From assembly GCA_020161615.1 (NCBI GenBank), contig JAIUPD010000018.1:1-57321 (forward strand): a stretch of DNA of 57,321 nt, read 5' to 3'. The DNA comes from Pseudomonadota bacterium. Its GTDB lineage: Bacteria > Pseudomonadota > Alphaproteobacteria > Rhodobacterales > Rhodobacteraceae. Under the pieces are notes generated by a model. The model worked only from the letters and a program-made list of their open reading frames with translations, ran no database searches and was not told the origin of the DNA. The position numbers and the translations under genes were made by a program. The stretch's first letter is position 1. Each line of letters begins with the position of its first letter. Positions 29,603-37,698 of this stretch are shown piece by piece.

Positions 29603-29880
29603 GCCGTCTCTCCCTTGCGCGCCAAAGACACGTCGCGCGCCAGTTCCGCGCCCAGGATCTCATGCGTCAGCGTGTTGCGCGTGACCACCAGCCAGGAGCG
29701 GTCGCCCTGTTCGTGAAACCACAGCTCGCGGTGAACGCCTGCCGGGTTGTCGCGCAGATAGACATACTCGGCCAGGTCCGCCTCGCTGCCGGAAGTAGGA
29801 CGCTCGATCAGCCGCGCGTCGCCGAGATAGGTGAATTCCTGCGCGTCGCGCAGGCCGAGAAGGGGGTGCGGGATCAGCAT
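29599..29880 (-). CDS. mgdB: N-methylglutamate dehydrogenase subunit B (sarcosine oxidase delta-like)
   Basis: The 93-residue protein resembles the SoxD delta subunit (MLIPHPLLGLRDAQEFTYLGDA, then the RDNPAGVHRELWFHEQG core). Unlike typical SoxD it shows few Cys residues, so its zinc site may be missing or different. Start is ATG 29880 with GAGGG about nine bases upstream, ten bases after mgdA. It overlaps mgdC by four bases, as expected for a stoichiometric complex. Confidence 0.85.
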   Translation of the reverse strand: MLIPHPLLGLRDAQEFTYLGDARLIERPTSGSEADLAEYVYLRDNPAGVHRELWFHEQGDRSWLVVTRNTLTHEILGAELARDVSLARKGETA

Positions 29881-29890
29881 GGCAGCGCCC

Positions 29891-31141
29891 TCAATGCAGG
29901 TTGGGTTGGGCGCCGACGCCCTTTTCGTCAATCACCCGCCCCTTGGCGAAGCGGTCCAGCCGGTAGGCTTTGGCGGTCTCGTGCGGGGTGTCGGTGGCCA
30001 GCAGATGGGCGAAGGCGTAGCCCGAGGCGGGCGTCGCCTTGAACCCGCCATAGCACCAGCCCGCGTTCAGATAGAGCCCGTCCACCGGCGTCCGGTCGAT
30101 GATGGGCGAGCCGTCCATCGACATATCCATGACCCCGCCCCAGCTTCGCAAAAGCCGCGCGCGCCCGATCCGGGGCATCAGGGCCATGCCGCCCTCGACC
30201 ACATCCTCGACCACCGGCAGGTTGCCGCGTTGGGCATAGGAATTGTAGCCGTCGATATCGCCACCAAAGACCAGCCCGCCCTTGTCCGACTGGCTGACAT
30301 AGAAATGCCCGGCACCGAAGGTGATGACCCCGTCAATAGCGGGCTTCAGCCCTTCCGAGACGAAGGCTTGCAGGACATGGCTCTCGATCGGCATGCGCAG
30401 CCCCGCCTGCGCCATCACGCGCGAGGTCGAGCCCGCCACTGCCACTCCGACCTTCTTGGCGCCGATGAACCCACGGCTGGTCTCGACCCCCCGGATGCGG
30501 CCGCCCTCGATCTTCAGGCCCGTAACCTCGCAATTCTGGATGATGTCGACGCCCCTCAGATCGGCCGCGCGGGCATAACCCCAGGCCACGCCATCATGGC
30601 GCGCGGTCCCGGCCCGGCGCTGCAGCAGGCCGCCCTTGATCGGGAAGCGCGCGTTGTCGAAATTGAGCCAGGGGTACATCTTGCGTACCCCCGCCTGATC
30701 CAGCAGCGCCGCCCCCGCCCCGGTCAGATGCATGGTATTGCCGCGCCGCCGGTAGGCATCGCGCTGCGCGTCCGAATGATAAAGGTTCAGGATACCGCGC
30801 TGGCTGACCATGGCGTTGAAATTGATCGACTGCTCCAGGTTCTCCCACAGCTTCATCGAGAATTCGTAGAACGGCTGGTTGCCGGGAAGCAGGTAGTTCG
30901 ACCGGATGATCGTCGTGTTCCGCCCGATGTTGCCGGACCCCAGCCAGCCCTTTTCCAGCACCGCGACCTTGCGGATGCCATAGACCTCGGCGAGGTAGAA
31001 GGCGGTCGCCAGACCATGCCCGCCGCCGCCAACGATCACCACGTCATAGGCAGGCTGCGGATCGGGATCGCGCCACAGGGGCTTCCACCCCTTGTGGCCG
31101 GTCAGCGCCTCGGCGAATACCCGGAAACCGGAAAATCTCAT
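29891..31141 (-). CDS. mgdA: N-methylglutamate dehydrogenase subunit A (sarcosine oxidase beta-like)
   Basis: The 416-residue FAD-dependent amine oxidase is of the DAO/SoxB type: YDVVIVGGGGHGLATAFYL near residue 36 is the FAD-binding motif, followed by GSGNIGRNTTIIRSNYL, the segment typical of sarcosine oxidase beta. It should oxidise the N-methyl group of N-methylglutamate. It is the first gene of the mgdABCD operon; a promoter shared with the divergent AraC-type regulator lies in 31142-31246. Distinction from sarcosine oxidase rests on the linked gmaS and mgs genes. Confidence 0.88.
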   Translation of the reverse strand: MRFSGFRVFAEALTGHKGWKPLWRDPDPQPAYDVVIVGGGGHGLATAFYLAEVYGIRKVAVLEKGWLGSGNIGRNTTIIRSNYLLPGNQPFYEFSMKLWENLEQSINFNAMVSQRGILNLYHSDAQRDAYRRRGNTMHLTGAGAALLDQAGVRKMYPWLNFDNARFPIKGGLLQRRAGTARHDGVAWGYARAADLRGVDIIQNCEVTGLKIEGGRIRGVETSRGFIGAKKVGVAVAGSTSRVMAQAGLRMPIESHVLQAFVSEGLKPAIDGVITFGAGHFYVSQSDKGGLVFGGDIDGYNSYAQRGNLPVVEDVVEGGMALMPRIGRARLLRSWGGVMDMSMDGSPIIDRTPVDGLYLNAGWCYGGFKATPASGYAFAHLLATDTPHETAKAYRLDRFAKGRVIDEKGVGAQPNLH

Positions 31142-31246
31142 CGGCGCGACTCCTTGGTTGGCACCGTCTGCATGGGGTCAGACTAGGGGCTTCGGCCGAG
31201 GTATTTCTTCCTTGATCCGGCCATTCTTTTCCGAAATCCTGCCATC

Positions 31247-32194
31247 ATGAGTGTCAAGCGCATCGCCTTCGTCCTGATCGACGGATTCGCCCTGATGTCC
31301 ACCGCCGCGGCGATGGAACCCCTGCGCGCGGCCAATCACCTGTCTGGTGAAAACCTCTATGATATCTGCATCTTCGCGCCGGATCCCGGCCCGGTCCGCG
31401 CCTCGCTCGGCAGCTGGTTCGAGGCCGAGGCCCTGCCCGCCGATCCTGGCGATCTGGACATGGTGGTCGCCGTCGCGGGGGGCGATCCCCTGGCCCCCCG
31501 CGACGCGCGGCTCTTCGACTGGCTCAGGCGCGTGGACCGGGCGGGCGTGGCGCTTGGCGGGATCTCGGGCGGGGCGGCAATCCTGTGGCGCGCGGGGCTT
31601 CTGGACGGGCGGCGCTTTACCATCCACTGGCACCATATGGAGGCGATGCGGGCCGAGGCACCACGCGCGCTGATGGAGCAACGCCTCTTCGTCATCGACC
31701 GCGACCGCTACACTTGCGCGGGGGGCACCGCGCCCCTCGACATGATGCTGGCGATCGTTGCCCGCGACCATGGCAGCCGCTTCGCCCGGCGCATCGCCGA
31801 TTGGTTCATCCAGACCGAGATGCGGCCCGCCGACGCGCCGCAGCAGGGCCGGGGCGGCCCGGGTCACGCGGCGCTGCCGGCCCCGGTCCGCGCCGCGCTG
31901 GAGCTGATGGAGACCCATGTCGCCGATCCGCTGGATGTGGGGCAGATCGCCGCGCTGGTGGCCCTCTCGCCCCGCCAGTTGCAGCGCCATTTCACCGAAA
32001 GCCTGGGCGCCCCGGTGGCCGAGGTCTATCGCAACCTGCGGCTTGAGGTGGCGCGGGATCTGGTCCGGCGGACATCCCTCAGGATGGGCGAGATTGCGCA
32101 GATGGCGGGCTTCGCCAGCCAGACCCATTTCTCGGACGCCTTCCGCGCCCGTTTCGGCCATCCGCCCCGCAGCGAACGGGGGGACGCCGCCTGA
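31247..32194 (+). CDS. GlxA-type AraC-family regulator with degenerate amidotransferase-like domain
   Basis: The 315-residue protein has an N-terminal DJ-1/PfpI (class I glutamine amidotransferase-like) ligand domain (about 1-190) and a C-terminal AraC DNA-binding domain (about 220-310, DPLDVGQIAALVALSPRQLQRHF and GEIAQMAGFASQTHFSDAFRARFG). The usual nucleophile cysteine region reads GGISGGAAIL, so the site is not catalytic, as in related regulators of amine and betaine metabolism (GbdR, CdhR). It is divergent from mgdABCD and convergent with gmaS, so it probably activates these genes in response to a methylated amine or amino acid. Confidence 0.86.
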   Translation: MSVKRIAFVLIDGFALMSTAAAMEPLRAANHLSGENLYDICIFAPDPGPVRASLGSWFEAEALPADPGDLDMVVAVAGGDPLAPRDARLFDWLRRVDRAGVALGGISGGAAILWRAGLLDGRRFTIHWHHMEAMRAEAPRALMEQRLFVIDRDRYTCAGGTAPLDMMLAIVARDHGSRFARRIADWFIQTEMRPADAPQQGRGGPGHAALPAPVRAALELMETHVADPLDVGQIAALVALSPRQLQRHFTESLGAPVAEVYRNLRLEVARDLVRRTSLRMGEIAQMAGFASQTHFSDAFRARFGHPPRSERGDAA

Positions 32195-32218
32195 AAAAAC
32201 GGGGGCCAAAGGCCCCCG
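32195..32218 (-). terminator. Intrinsic terminator after gmaS
   Basis: Stem CGGGGGCC/GGCCCCCG with an AAA loop (32200-32218) has six A on the plus strand just left of it, which reads as a T run after the hairpin on the minus strand. It ends the mgsABC-gmaS transcript and also sits directly after the AraC-type gene. Confidence 0.85.
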
Positions 32219-32269
32219 GAAGGTTCGGGCCGGTGGGAGACTGATCCCCGGCCCTCTCAGGGTTCGTGG

Positions 32270-33574
32270 TCAGATGTCCAGCGTGTTGTCCCGCTCCCAG
32301 CGCGTGAAATGCGAGACGAAGCTGTTCCATTCCTTGCGCTTGAGCTTGATGTAGCTGGCCGAGAAGCCATTCCCCAGCATCGCCTTCAACTCGTCGTCCT
32401 TGTCGAAGTTGCGGATCGCGTCCAACAGGTTCAGCGGCAGTTTCGGTGCGTCGGTGACCTGATGGCCCTCGGCGTACATGTCGATGTCATAGCGCCGCCC
32501 GGGATCGGCCTTGCAGCGCACGCCCGAAAGACCGGCAGCGATGATCACCGCTTGCAACAGATAGGGGTTCACCGCGCCATCGGGCAGGCGCAGCTCGAAC
32601 CGGCCGGGACCGGGGACGCGCACCATATGGGTGCGGTTGTTGCCGGTCCAGGTCACCGAATTCGGTGCCCAGGTCGCGCCCGAGGCGGTGCGCGGCGCGT
32701 TGATGCGCTTGTAGCTGTTGACCGTCGGGTTGGTGATCGCGGCCAGCGCCTCGGCGTGTTTCATGATCCCGCCGAGGAAGGTACGGCCCTGGTCGGAGAG
32801 GCCCAGCTCCTTCGACTTGTCGGCGAAGACATTGGTCTTGCCGTCATTATCCCAGACCGAGATATGCGCGTGGCAGCCATTGCCGGTCAGGCCCTCGATG
32901 GGCTTGGGCATGAAGGTGGCGCGCAGGCCGTGCTTCTCGGCCACCGACTTGACCATGAACTTGAAAAAGGAATGGCGGTCGGCGGTGATCAGCGCGTCGT
33001 CGTATTCCCAGTTCATCTCGAACTGGCCGTTCGCGTCCTCGTGGTCGTTCTGATAGGGGCCCCAGCCGAGGTCCAGCATGTAATCGCAGATCTCGGCGAT
33101 CACGTCATAGCGGCGCATGACGGCCTGTTGGTCGTAGCAGGGCTTCTCGGCGGTATCGGCCTCGTCAGAGATCTGCTCGCCATCGGGCGTCAGCAGGAAG
33201 AACTCGGGCTCGATCCCGGTCTTGACGCGCAGCCCGTCCTTGGCGGCCTCGGCCACCAGCTTGCGCAACACGTTGCGCGGCGCCTGTTCCAACTCCTTGC
33301 CGTCCATCACGCAATCGGCGGCGACCCACGCGACCTCGGGCTTCCAGGGCAGCTGGATGACCGAAGCCGGGTCCGGCACGGCCAGCATATCGGGATGGGC
33401 GGGCGTCAGATCCAGCCAGGTCGCGAAACCGGCGAAACCGGCCCCGTCCTCTTGCATGTCCGCAATGGCCTGGGCCGGCACCAGCTTGGCGCGCTGGCCA
33501 CCGAAAAGATCGGTGTAGGAGATCATGAAATACTTGACGCCCTTGTCGCGGGCGAAGGCAGCGAGATCGGTCAT
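32270..33574 (-). CDS. gmaS: Gamma-glutamylmethylamide synthetase GmaS
   Basis: The 434-residue glutamine-synthetase homologue (type III-like branch) joins glutamate and methylamine with ATP to give gamma-glutamylmethylamide. Visible motifs are IEPEFFLL (metal-binding glutamates, about 121-128), GNGCHAHISVWD (about 233-244), NSYKRINAPRTASG and the C-terminal catalytic fold. The assignment over ordinary GlnA rests on adjacent mgsABC and mgdABCD and on overall similarity to GmaS. It starts 66 bp after mgsC and is the last gene of the operon before a strong terminator. Confidence 0.92.
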   Translation of the reverse strand: MTDLAAFARDKGVKYFMISYTDLFGGQRAKLVPAQAIADMQEDGAGFAGFATWLDLTPAHPDMLAVPDPASVIQLPWKPEVAWVAADCVMDGKELEQAPRNVLRKLVAEAAKDGLRVKTGIEPEFFLLTPDGEQISDEADTAEKPCYDQQAVMRRYDVIAEICDYMLDLGWGPYQNDHEDANGQFEMNWEYDDALITADRHSFFKFMVKSVAEKHGLRATFMPKPIEGLTGNGCHAHISVWDNDGKTNVFADKSKELGLSDQGRTFLGGIMKHAEALAAITNPTVNSYKRINAPRTASGATWAPNSVTWTGNNRTHMVRVPGPGRFELRLPDGAVNPYLLQAVIIAAGLSGVRCKADPGRRYDIDMYAEGHQVTDAPKLPLNLLDAIRNFDKDDELKAMLGNGFSASYIKLKRKEWNSFVSHFTRWERDNTLDI

Positions 33575-33640
33575 TGGCCTTCCTTTTTCCCTGTGGATGG
33601 CGCGGGCTTGTTGCCGCCCGCGTCCCGTGTGTGGCTTGGC

Positions 33641-34966
33641 TCAGAAGCCAGGCTTGCCCGGATACCAATCGGTCCCAGCGAGCGGCACCCGCGCCATGGC
33701 GGCCGCCTCCATCGTCAGCGCACAAAGATCCTCGGGTTCGAGGTTGTGCACATGGCTCTTGCCGCAGGCCCGCGCGATGGTCTGGCATTCCAGGGTCATC
33801 ACGTTGAGGTAATTGCGCAACCGCCGCCCTGCGGCGATGGGATCGAGCCGTTTCATCAGCTCGGGGTCCTGGGTGGTGATGCCGGCGGGGTCGCGGCCTT
33901 CATGCCAGTCGTCATAGGCCCCGGCGGTCGAGCCGAGCTTCTGGTACTCGGCCTCCCATTTCGGGTCGTTGTCCCCCAGCGCGATCAGCGCCGCGGTGCC
34001 GATGGAAACCGCATCCGCCCCCAGCGCCAGCGCCTTCGCCACATCCGCGCCGTTGCGGATCCCGCCCGAGACGATCAGCTGAACCTTGCGGTGCATCCCC
34101 AGATCCTGCAGCGCCTGCACGGCCGGGCGGATACAGGCCAGTGTCGGCTGGCCGACATGCTCGATGAACACGTCCTGGGTCGCCGCGGTGCCGCCCTGCA
34201 TGCCGTCCAGCACCACCACATCGGCCCCGGCCTTCACCGCCAGCGCGGTGTCGTAATAGGGACGCGCGCCACCGATCTTGACATAGATCGGCTTTTCCCA
34301 GCCCGTGATCTCCCGCAATTCCAGGATCTTGATCTCCAGATCGTCGGGCCCCGTCCAGTCGGGGTGACGGCAGGCCGAACGCTGGTCGATGCCGACCGGC
34401 AGCGAGCGCATGTCGGCCACGCGCTGGGTGATCTTCTGCCCCAGCAGCATCCCGCCGCCGCCGGGCTTGGCGCCTTGGCCCACCACCACCTCGATGGCAT
34501 CGGCGCGGCGCAGGTCGTCGGGGTTCATGCCATAGCGCGAGGGCAGGTATTGATAGACCAGCTGCGTGGAATGCCCGCGCTCTTCATTCGTCATGCCGCC
34601 GTCGCCCGTGGTGGTCGAGGTCCCGGCGGCGCTGGCGCCACGGCCGAGGGCCTCCTTGGCATTGGCCGAGAGCGAGCCGAAGGACATGCCGGCGATGGTG
34701 ATCGGGATCTTCAGCTCGATGGGCTTCTTGGCGAACCGCGTGCCCAGCGTGACCGAAGTGTCGCAGCGCTCGCGGTAGCCTTCCAGTGGGTAGCGGCTGA
34801 TCGAGGCGCCGAGGAACAGCAGATCGTCGAAATGCGGCACCCGGCGCTTCGCGCCACCCCCGCGGATATCGTAGATCCCGGTCGCGGCGGCGCGGCGGAT
34901 CTCGGAATTGGTCTCGTTCGAGAAGGTCCACGACTGGCGCGGCAGGGTTTGGGGGGTCTTGTCCAT
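33641..34966 (-). CDS. mgsC: N-methylglutamate synthase subunit C (FMN-binding glutamate synthase-like)
   Basis: The 441-residue protein matches the FMN and synthase domain of glutamate synthase large subunit (ITIAGMSFGSLSANAKEALGRGA, VVGQGAKPGGGGMLLG, then IKVGG-like YVKIGGARPYYDTALAVKAGADVVVLDG). It would combine methylamine derived from gamma-glutamylmethylamide with 2-oxoglutarate to form N-methylglutamate. Start is ATG 34966; a longer frame to 35131 lies inside mgsB. It follows mgsB by 11 bp. Confidence 0.9.
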   Translation of the reverse strand: MDKTPQTLPRQSWTFSNETNSEIRRAAATGIYDIRGGGAKRRVPHFDDLLFLGASISRYPLEGYRERCDTSVTLGTRFAKKPIELKIPITIAGMSFGSLSANAKEALGRGASAAGTSTTTGDGGMTNEERGHSTQLVYQYLPSRYGMNPDDLRRADAIEVVVGQGAKPGGGGMLLGQKITQRVADMRSLPVGIDQRSACRHPDWTGPDDLEIKILELREITGWEKPIYVKIGGARPYYDTALAVKAGADVVVLDGMQGGTAATQDVFIEHVGQPTLACIRPAVQALQDLGMHRKVQLIVSGGIRNGADVAKALALGADAVSIGTAALIALGDNDPKWEAEYQKLGSTAGAYDDWHEGRDPAGITTQDPELMKRLDPIAAGRRLRNYLNVMTLECQTIARACGKSHVHNLEPEDLCALTMEAAAMARVPLAGTDWYPGKPGF

Positions 34967-34977
34967 GGGGTAGGCCC

Positions 34978-35664
34978 TCAGTACGACGCGGCGTTGTCGA
35001 TGTGGAAATTGTAGAGCGTCCGGGCCGAGCCGTAGCGCTTGAACTCTTCGGGTTTCGCGTCGGCGCCCGCGCGTTCCAGCAGCTCTTTCAGGATCGCGAT
35101 ATGCTCGGCGCGCATCTCTTTCTCGATGCAATCGGCGCCGAGGCTTTTCACCGTGCCCCGCACGAAGAGCCGCGCCTCATAGAGGCTGTCCCCCAGCGCG
35201 TCCCCGGCATCGCCCAGCACGACCAGATTGCCGCGCTGCGCCATGAAGGCGGACATGTGGCCGATGTTGCCATGCACCACAATGTCGATCCCCTTCATCG
35301 AGATCCCGCAGCGCGAACTGGCGTTGCCCTTGATGTTCAGCAGCCCGCCATGGCCGGTGGCGCCCGCGTATTGGCTGGCGTCGCCCAGGATGGTGACGGT
35401 GCCCGACATCATGTTCTCGGCCACACCCGGACCGGCCGAGCCTTCCACCGTGATGCTGGCTTCTTTGTTCATCCCGGCGGTGTAATAGCCGGTCGAGCCC
35501 TTGACGGTCACGTTCAGCGGGCCGTCCAGACCGCAGGCCATGGCGTGGCTGCCGCGCGGGTTGACGATGACATAGGGTTCGTTGACCTGCGCCTTGGCGG
35601 CGGCCTGCAGGGTCGTGTTGACCTCGCGCAGCTCGGTCGTGGCCATGTCGAGAGTGGTAGGCAT
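34978..35664 (-). CDS. mgsB: N-methylglutamate synthase subunit B (GXGXG glutamate synthase domain)
   Basis: The 228-residue protein is the stand-alone beta-helix (GXGXG) domain of glutamate synthase, with repeated glycine motifs (VTVKGSTGYYTAGMNKEASITVEGSAGPGVAENM; GATGHGGLLNIKGNASSRCG). It has a structural and channel role in the Mgs complex. It starts three bases after the mgsA stop. Family length is normal. Confidence 0.9.
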   Translation of the reverse strand: MPTTLDMATTELREVNTTLQAAAKAQVNEPYVIVNPRGSHAMACGLDGPLNVTVKGSTGYYTAGMNKEASITVEGSAGPGVAENMMSGTVTILGDASQYAGATGHGGLLNIKGNASSRCGISMKGIDIVVHGNIGHMSAFMAQRGNLVVLGDAGDALGDSLYEARLFVRGTVKSLGADCIEKEMRAEHIAILKELLERAGADAKPEEFKRYGSARTLYNFHIDNAASY

Positions 35665-35667
35665 GGA

Positions 35668-36555
35668 TCAGCGCTCCCAGAAATAGACGGTGGCGGGTTC
35701 GGGCTCCCAGACGCGGGCGCCTTCGATGCCGGGCAGGTCGGCGAAGGCGCGGTACTCGCTGGCGAAGGCGACGTAATCCTCGGTCTCGGCCATGACGGCG
35801 GGTTTGCAGGCGATGGGATCGCGGACCACGCCGAAACCGTTCTTGGTGCCGGTGACGAAGGTGAAGAACCCGTCGAGGTCCTTCAGCGTGCCTTCCAGCG
35901 CCTGACCCAGGGTCGCGCCCTCGGCAATGCGGCTGGAGATATAGGCGGCGCCGACCTCGGTGTCGTTCTCGGTCTTGGTGTGGATGCCCTTCTTGGCCAG
36001 CTTGCGGCGCATGTCGTTGTGGTTCGACAGCGAGCCATTGTGGACAAGGCACTGGTCCGAGGCGGTCGAGAACGGATGCGCGCCCAGCGTCGTCACCGCG
36101 CTTTCGGTGGCCATGCGGGTATGGCCGATGCCGTGGCTGCCGCCCATGGCGCGCAGGCCGAAACGCTCGGCCACATCCTTAGGCAGGCCCACTTCCTTGA
36201 AGATCTCCATGCTCTCGCCCACGCCCATGACGCGCAGCTTCCTGTCCTCGAGGAAAGCGAGCGCCGCGGCTTCGGCCTCCAGCGGCAGGGTCAGGACGGC
36301 GTGTGTATCGACCACACGGATCGTCACCGGCGCGCCGATGGCGGCGGCAAGCGCGCCTTCCAGCCCGGCGAAATCGCTCTCGGGCGTGTCGGATTGCACG
36401 GTGATTTTCAGCTTGCCCTGTTCATCGCCATAGATCGCGATCCCGGCGCTGTCCGGGCCGCGGTCGGTCATGGTGATGAGCATGTCGGTAAGCATGTCGC
36501 CAAGCTTCGGGCGCAGGGCGTCCTTCTTCAGGAACAAGCCGACGATCCCACACAT
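35668..36555 (-). CDS. mgsA: N-methylglutamate synthase subunit A (class II glutamine amidotransferase)
   Basis: The 295-residue protein starts MCGIVGLFLKKDALRP, placing the N-terminal nucleophile cysteine at residue 2 for exposure by methionine removal, and shows class II GATase motifs MGGSHGIGHTRMAT and LVHNGSLSNH. It hydrolyses gamma-glutamylmethylamide (instead of glutamine) to release methylamine for the synthase domain. ATG 36555 has GGAGG five bases upstream. It is the first gene of mgsABC-gmaS. Confidence 0.91.
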   Translation of the reverse strand: MCGIVGLFLKKDALRPKLGDMLTDMLITMTDRGPDSAGIAIYGDEQGKLKITVQSDTPESDFAGLEGALAAAIGAPVTIRVVDTHAVLTLPLEAEAAALAFLEDRKLRVMGVGESMEIFKEVGLPKDVAERFGLRAMGGSHGIGHTRMATESAVTTLGAHPFSTASDQCLVHNGSLSNHNDMRRKLAKKGIHTKTENDTEVGAAYISSRIAEGATLGQALEGTLKDLDGFFTFVTGTKNGFGVVRDPIACKPAVMAETEDYVAFASEYRAFADLPGIEGARVWEPEPATVYFWER

Positions 36556-37021
36556 GGTATCCTCCATCTGATCGGGGGGCCGCGTCTGCGGCTCTCTGCG
36601 ACATGCTTATCAGGAAACTTTTTATCTCGACAAGAAACTTTTTCAGGGGAGCCGAAGAAAGTCCTCGGCCTCCCTTGACCCTGCTGCCTGCCGCGCCAGG
36701 CGCCAGATTTTCCTGGCTCTGCTCGTTGGATGGGCGGAAATGGAAGGGCCGCGCGGCCCCGGCCGTGACAGGGCGCGCGCATCCGGGCAGGCCCTCCCGG
36801 GCGAATCGCACCAAGGCGACTCGCTCACCACCGGCCGACCTGTTGGCGAACGGGCGCGCCACCCTGCCATTTTCGGGGCAGAAGTCGGACCATTCCGGGC
36901 GGCATCTGCAAAGTCTTTGAAACTGGTTCAAAAACTTTGCATCATGGGAATGATGGGGATTGCCGGGCGGATCACTGGAAATGTCGCGCGATTGACCGTA
37001 GTGCTGAAGAGAGATGTCCAG
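36556..37021. promoter_or_regulatory. Divergent control region of mgsABC-gmaS and the Xre-cupin regulator
   Basis: The 466-bp gap contains the decamer GAAACTTTTT twice, at 36614-36623 and 36634-36643, exactly 20 bp apart (about two helix turns). Near the regulator there is a palindrome TTTGAA-ACTGG-TTCAAA at 36916-36932. On the minus strand CTTGTC (36632 region), a 17-bp spacer and GATAAG form a plausible promoter for mgsA. Repeats of this kind fit binding by the adjacent Xre-cupin protein. No gene is seen in between. Confidence 0.6.
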
Positions 37022-37672
37022 ATGACCAAAGGCGTGAGGCCGGAAACCGTGTCGAAGCTGACGCAAGATCCGCACAGCGTGCGCGAAGAGCGCGAGAAGA
37101 TCCTCGAGGTCGCTATCGGCCGCGAGGTCCGCAATTACCGCAAGCAGCAGAACATCACCGTCGCCGAATTGTCGAAGCTGACCGACCTGTCCATCGGCAT
37201 GCTGTCGAAGATCGAGAACGGCAATACCTCGCCCTCGCTGACCACGCTGCAGACGCTGGCCAATGCGCTGTCGGTGCCGCTGACCGCCTTCTTCAAGGGC
37301 TACGAGGAACGGCGCCAGGCCGTCCATACCAAGGCCGGCCGCGGGGTCGAGATCGAGCGGGCGGGCACGCGGGCCGGGCACCAGTACAAACTGCTGGGCC
37401 ATATCGGCTCCAATTCCAGCGGGGTGATCGTCGAGCCCTATCTGATCCAGCTCACCTCGGAATCCGACACGTTCAAGACCTTCCAGCACGAAGGGATCGA
37501 GATGATCTACATGCTGGAGGGCAAGGTCGATTACCGCCACGGTTCGGACATGTTCCCGCTGGAGCCGGGCGACACGCTGTTCTTCGACGCCGACGCGCCG
37601 CATGGGCCCGAACGGCTGGTGCAACTGCCCGCGCGCTATCTGTCGATCATCAGCTACCCGCGCGAGAAGTAG
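37022..37672 (+). CDS. Xre-family regulator with C-terminal cupin domain
   Basis: The 216-residue protein has an N-terminal helix-turn-helix (about 33-90, VRNYRKQQNITVAELSKLTDLSIGMLSKIENGNTSPSLTTLQTLANAL) and a cupin ligand domain (about 125-210, VDYRHGSDMFPLEPGDTLFFDADAPHGPERL). It is divergent from mgsABC-gmaS, the usual place for a local regulator of methylamine use. ATG 37022 fits the domain start; the open frame extends upstream without family similarity. The repeats in 36556-37021 are its likely targets. Confidence 0.88.
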   Translation: MTKGVRPETVSKLTQDPHSVREEREKILEVAIGREVRNYRKQQNITVAELSKLTDLSIGMLSKIENGNTSPSLTTLQTLANALSVPLTAFFKGYEERRQAVHTKAGRGVEIERAGTRAGHQYKLLGHIGSNSSGVIVEPYLIQLTSESDTFKTFQHEGIEMIYMLEGKVDYRHGSDMFPLEPGDTLFFDADAPHGPERLVQLPARYLSIISYPREK

Positions 37673-37693
37673 GGCCCCCGGCGCGCGGGGGCC
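37673..37693. terminator. Shared hairpin between regulator and dmmC ends
   Basis: GGCCCCC (37673-37679) and GGGGGCC (37687-37693) form a stem directly after the regulator stop and six bases past the dmmC stop, so it can serve both converging transcripts. Confidence 0.65.
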
Positions 37694-37698
37694 GTTGG

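Noticed and set aside
26116-31141. Four-subunit sarcosine oxidase (soxBDAG)
   Set aside because: Subunits are homologous, but adjacent gmaS and mgsABC make N-methylglutamate dehydrogenase the better assignment; no other glycine-betaine pathway gene is present.
32309-35014. Plus-strand open frame of 901 codons
   Set aside because: It runs antisense through gmaS and mgsC and shows no domain.
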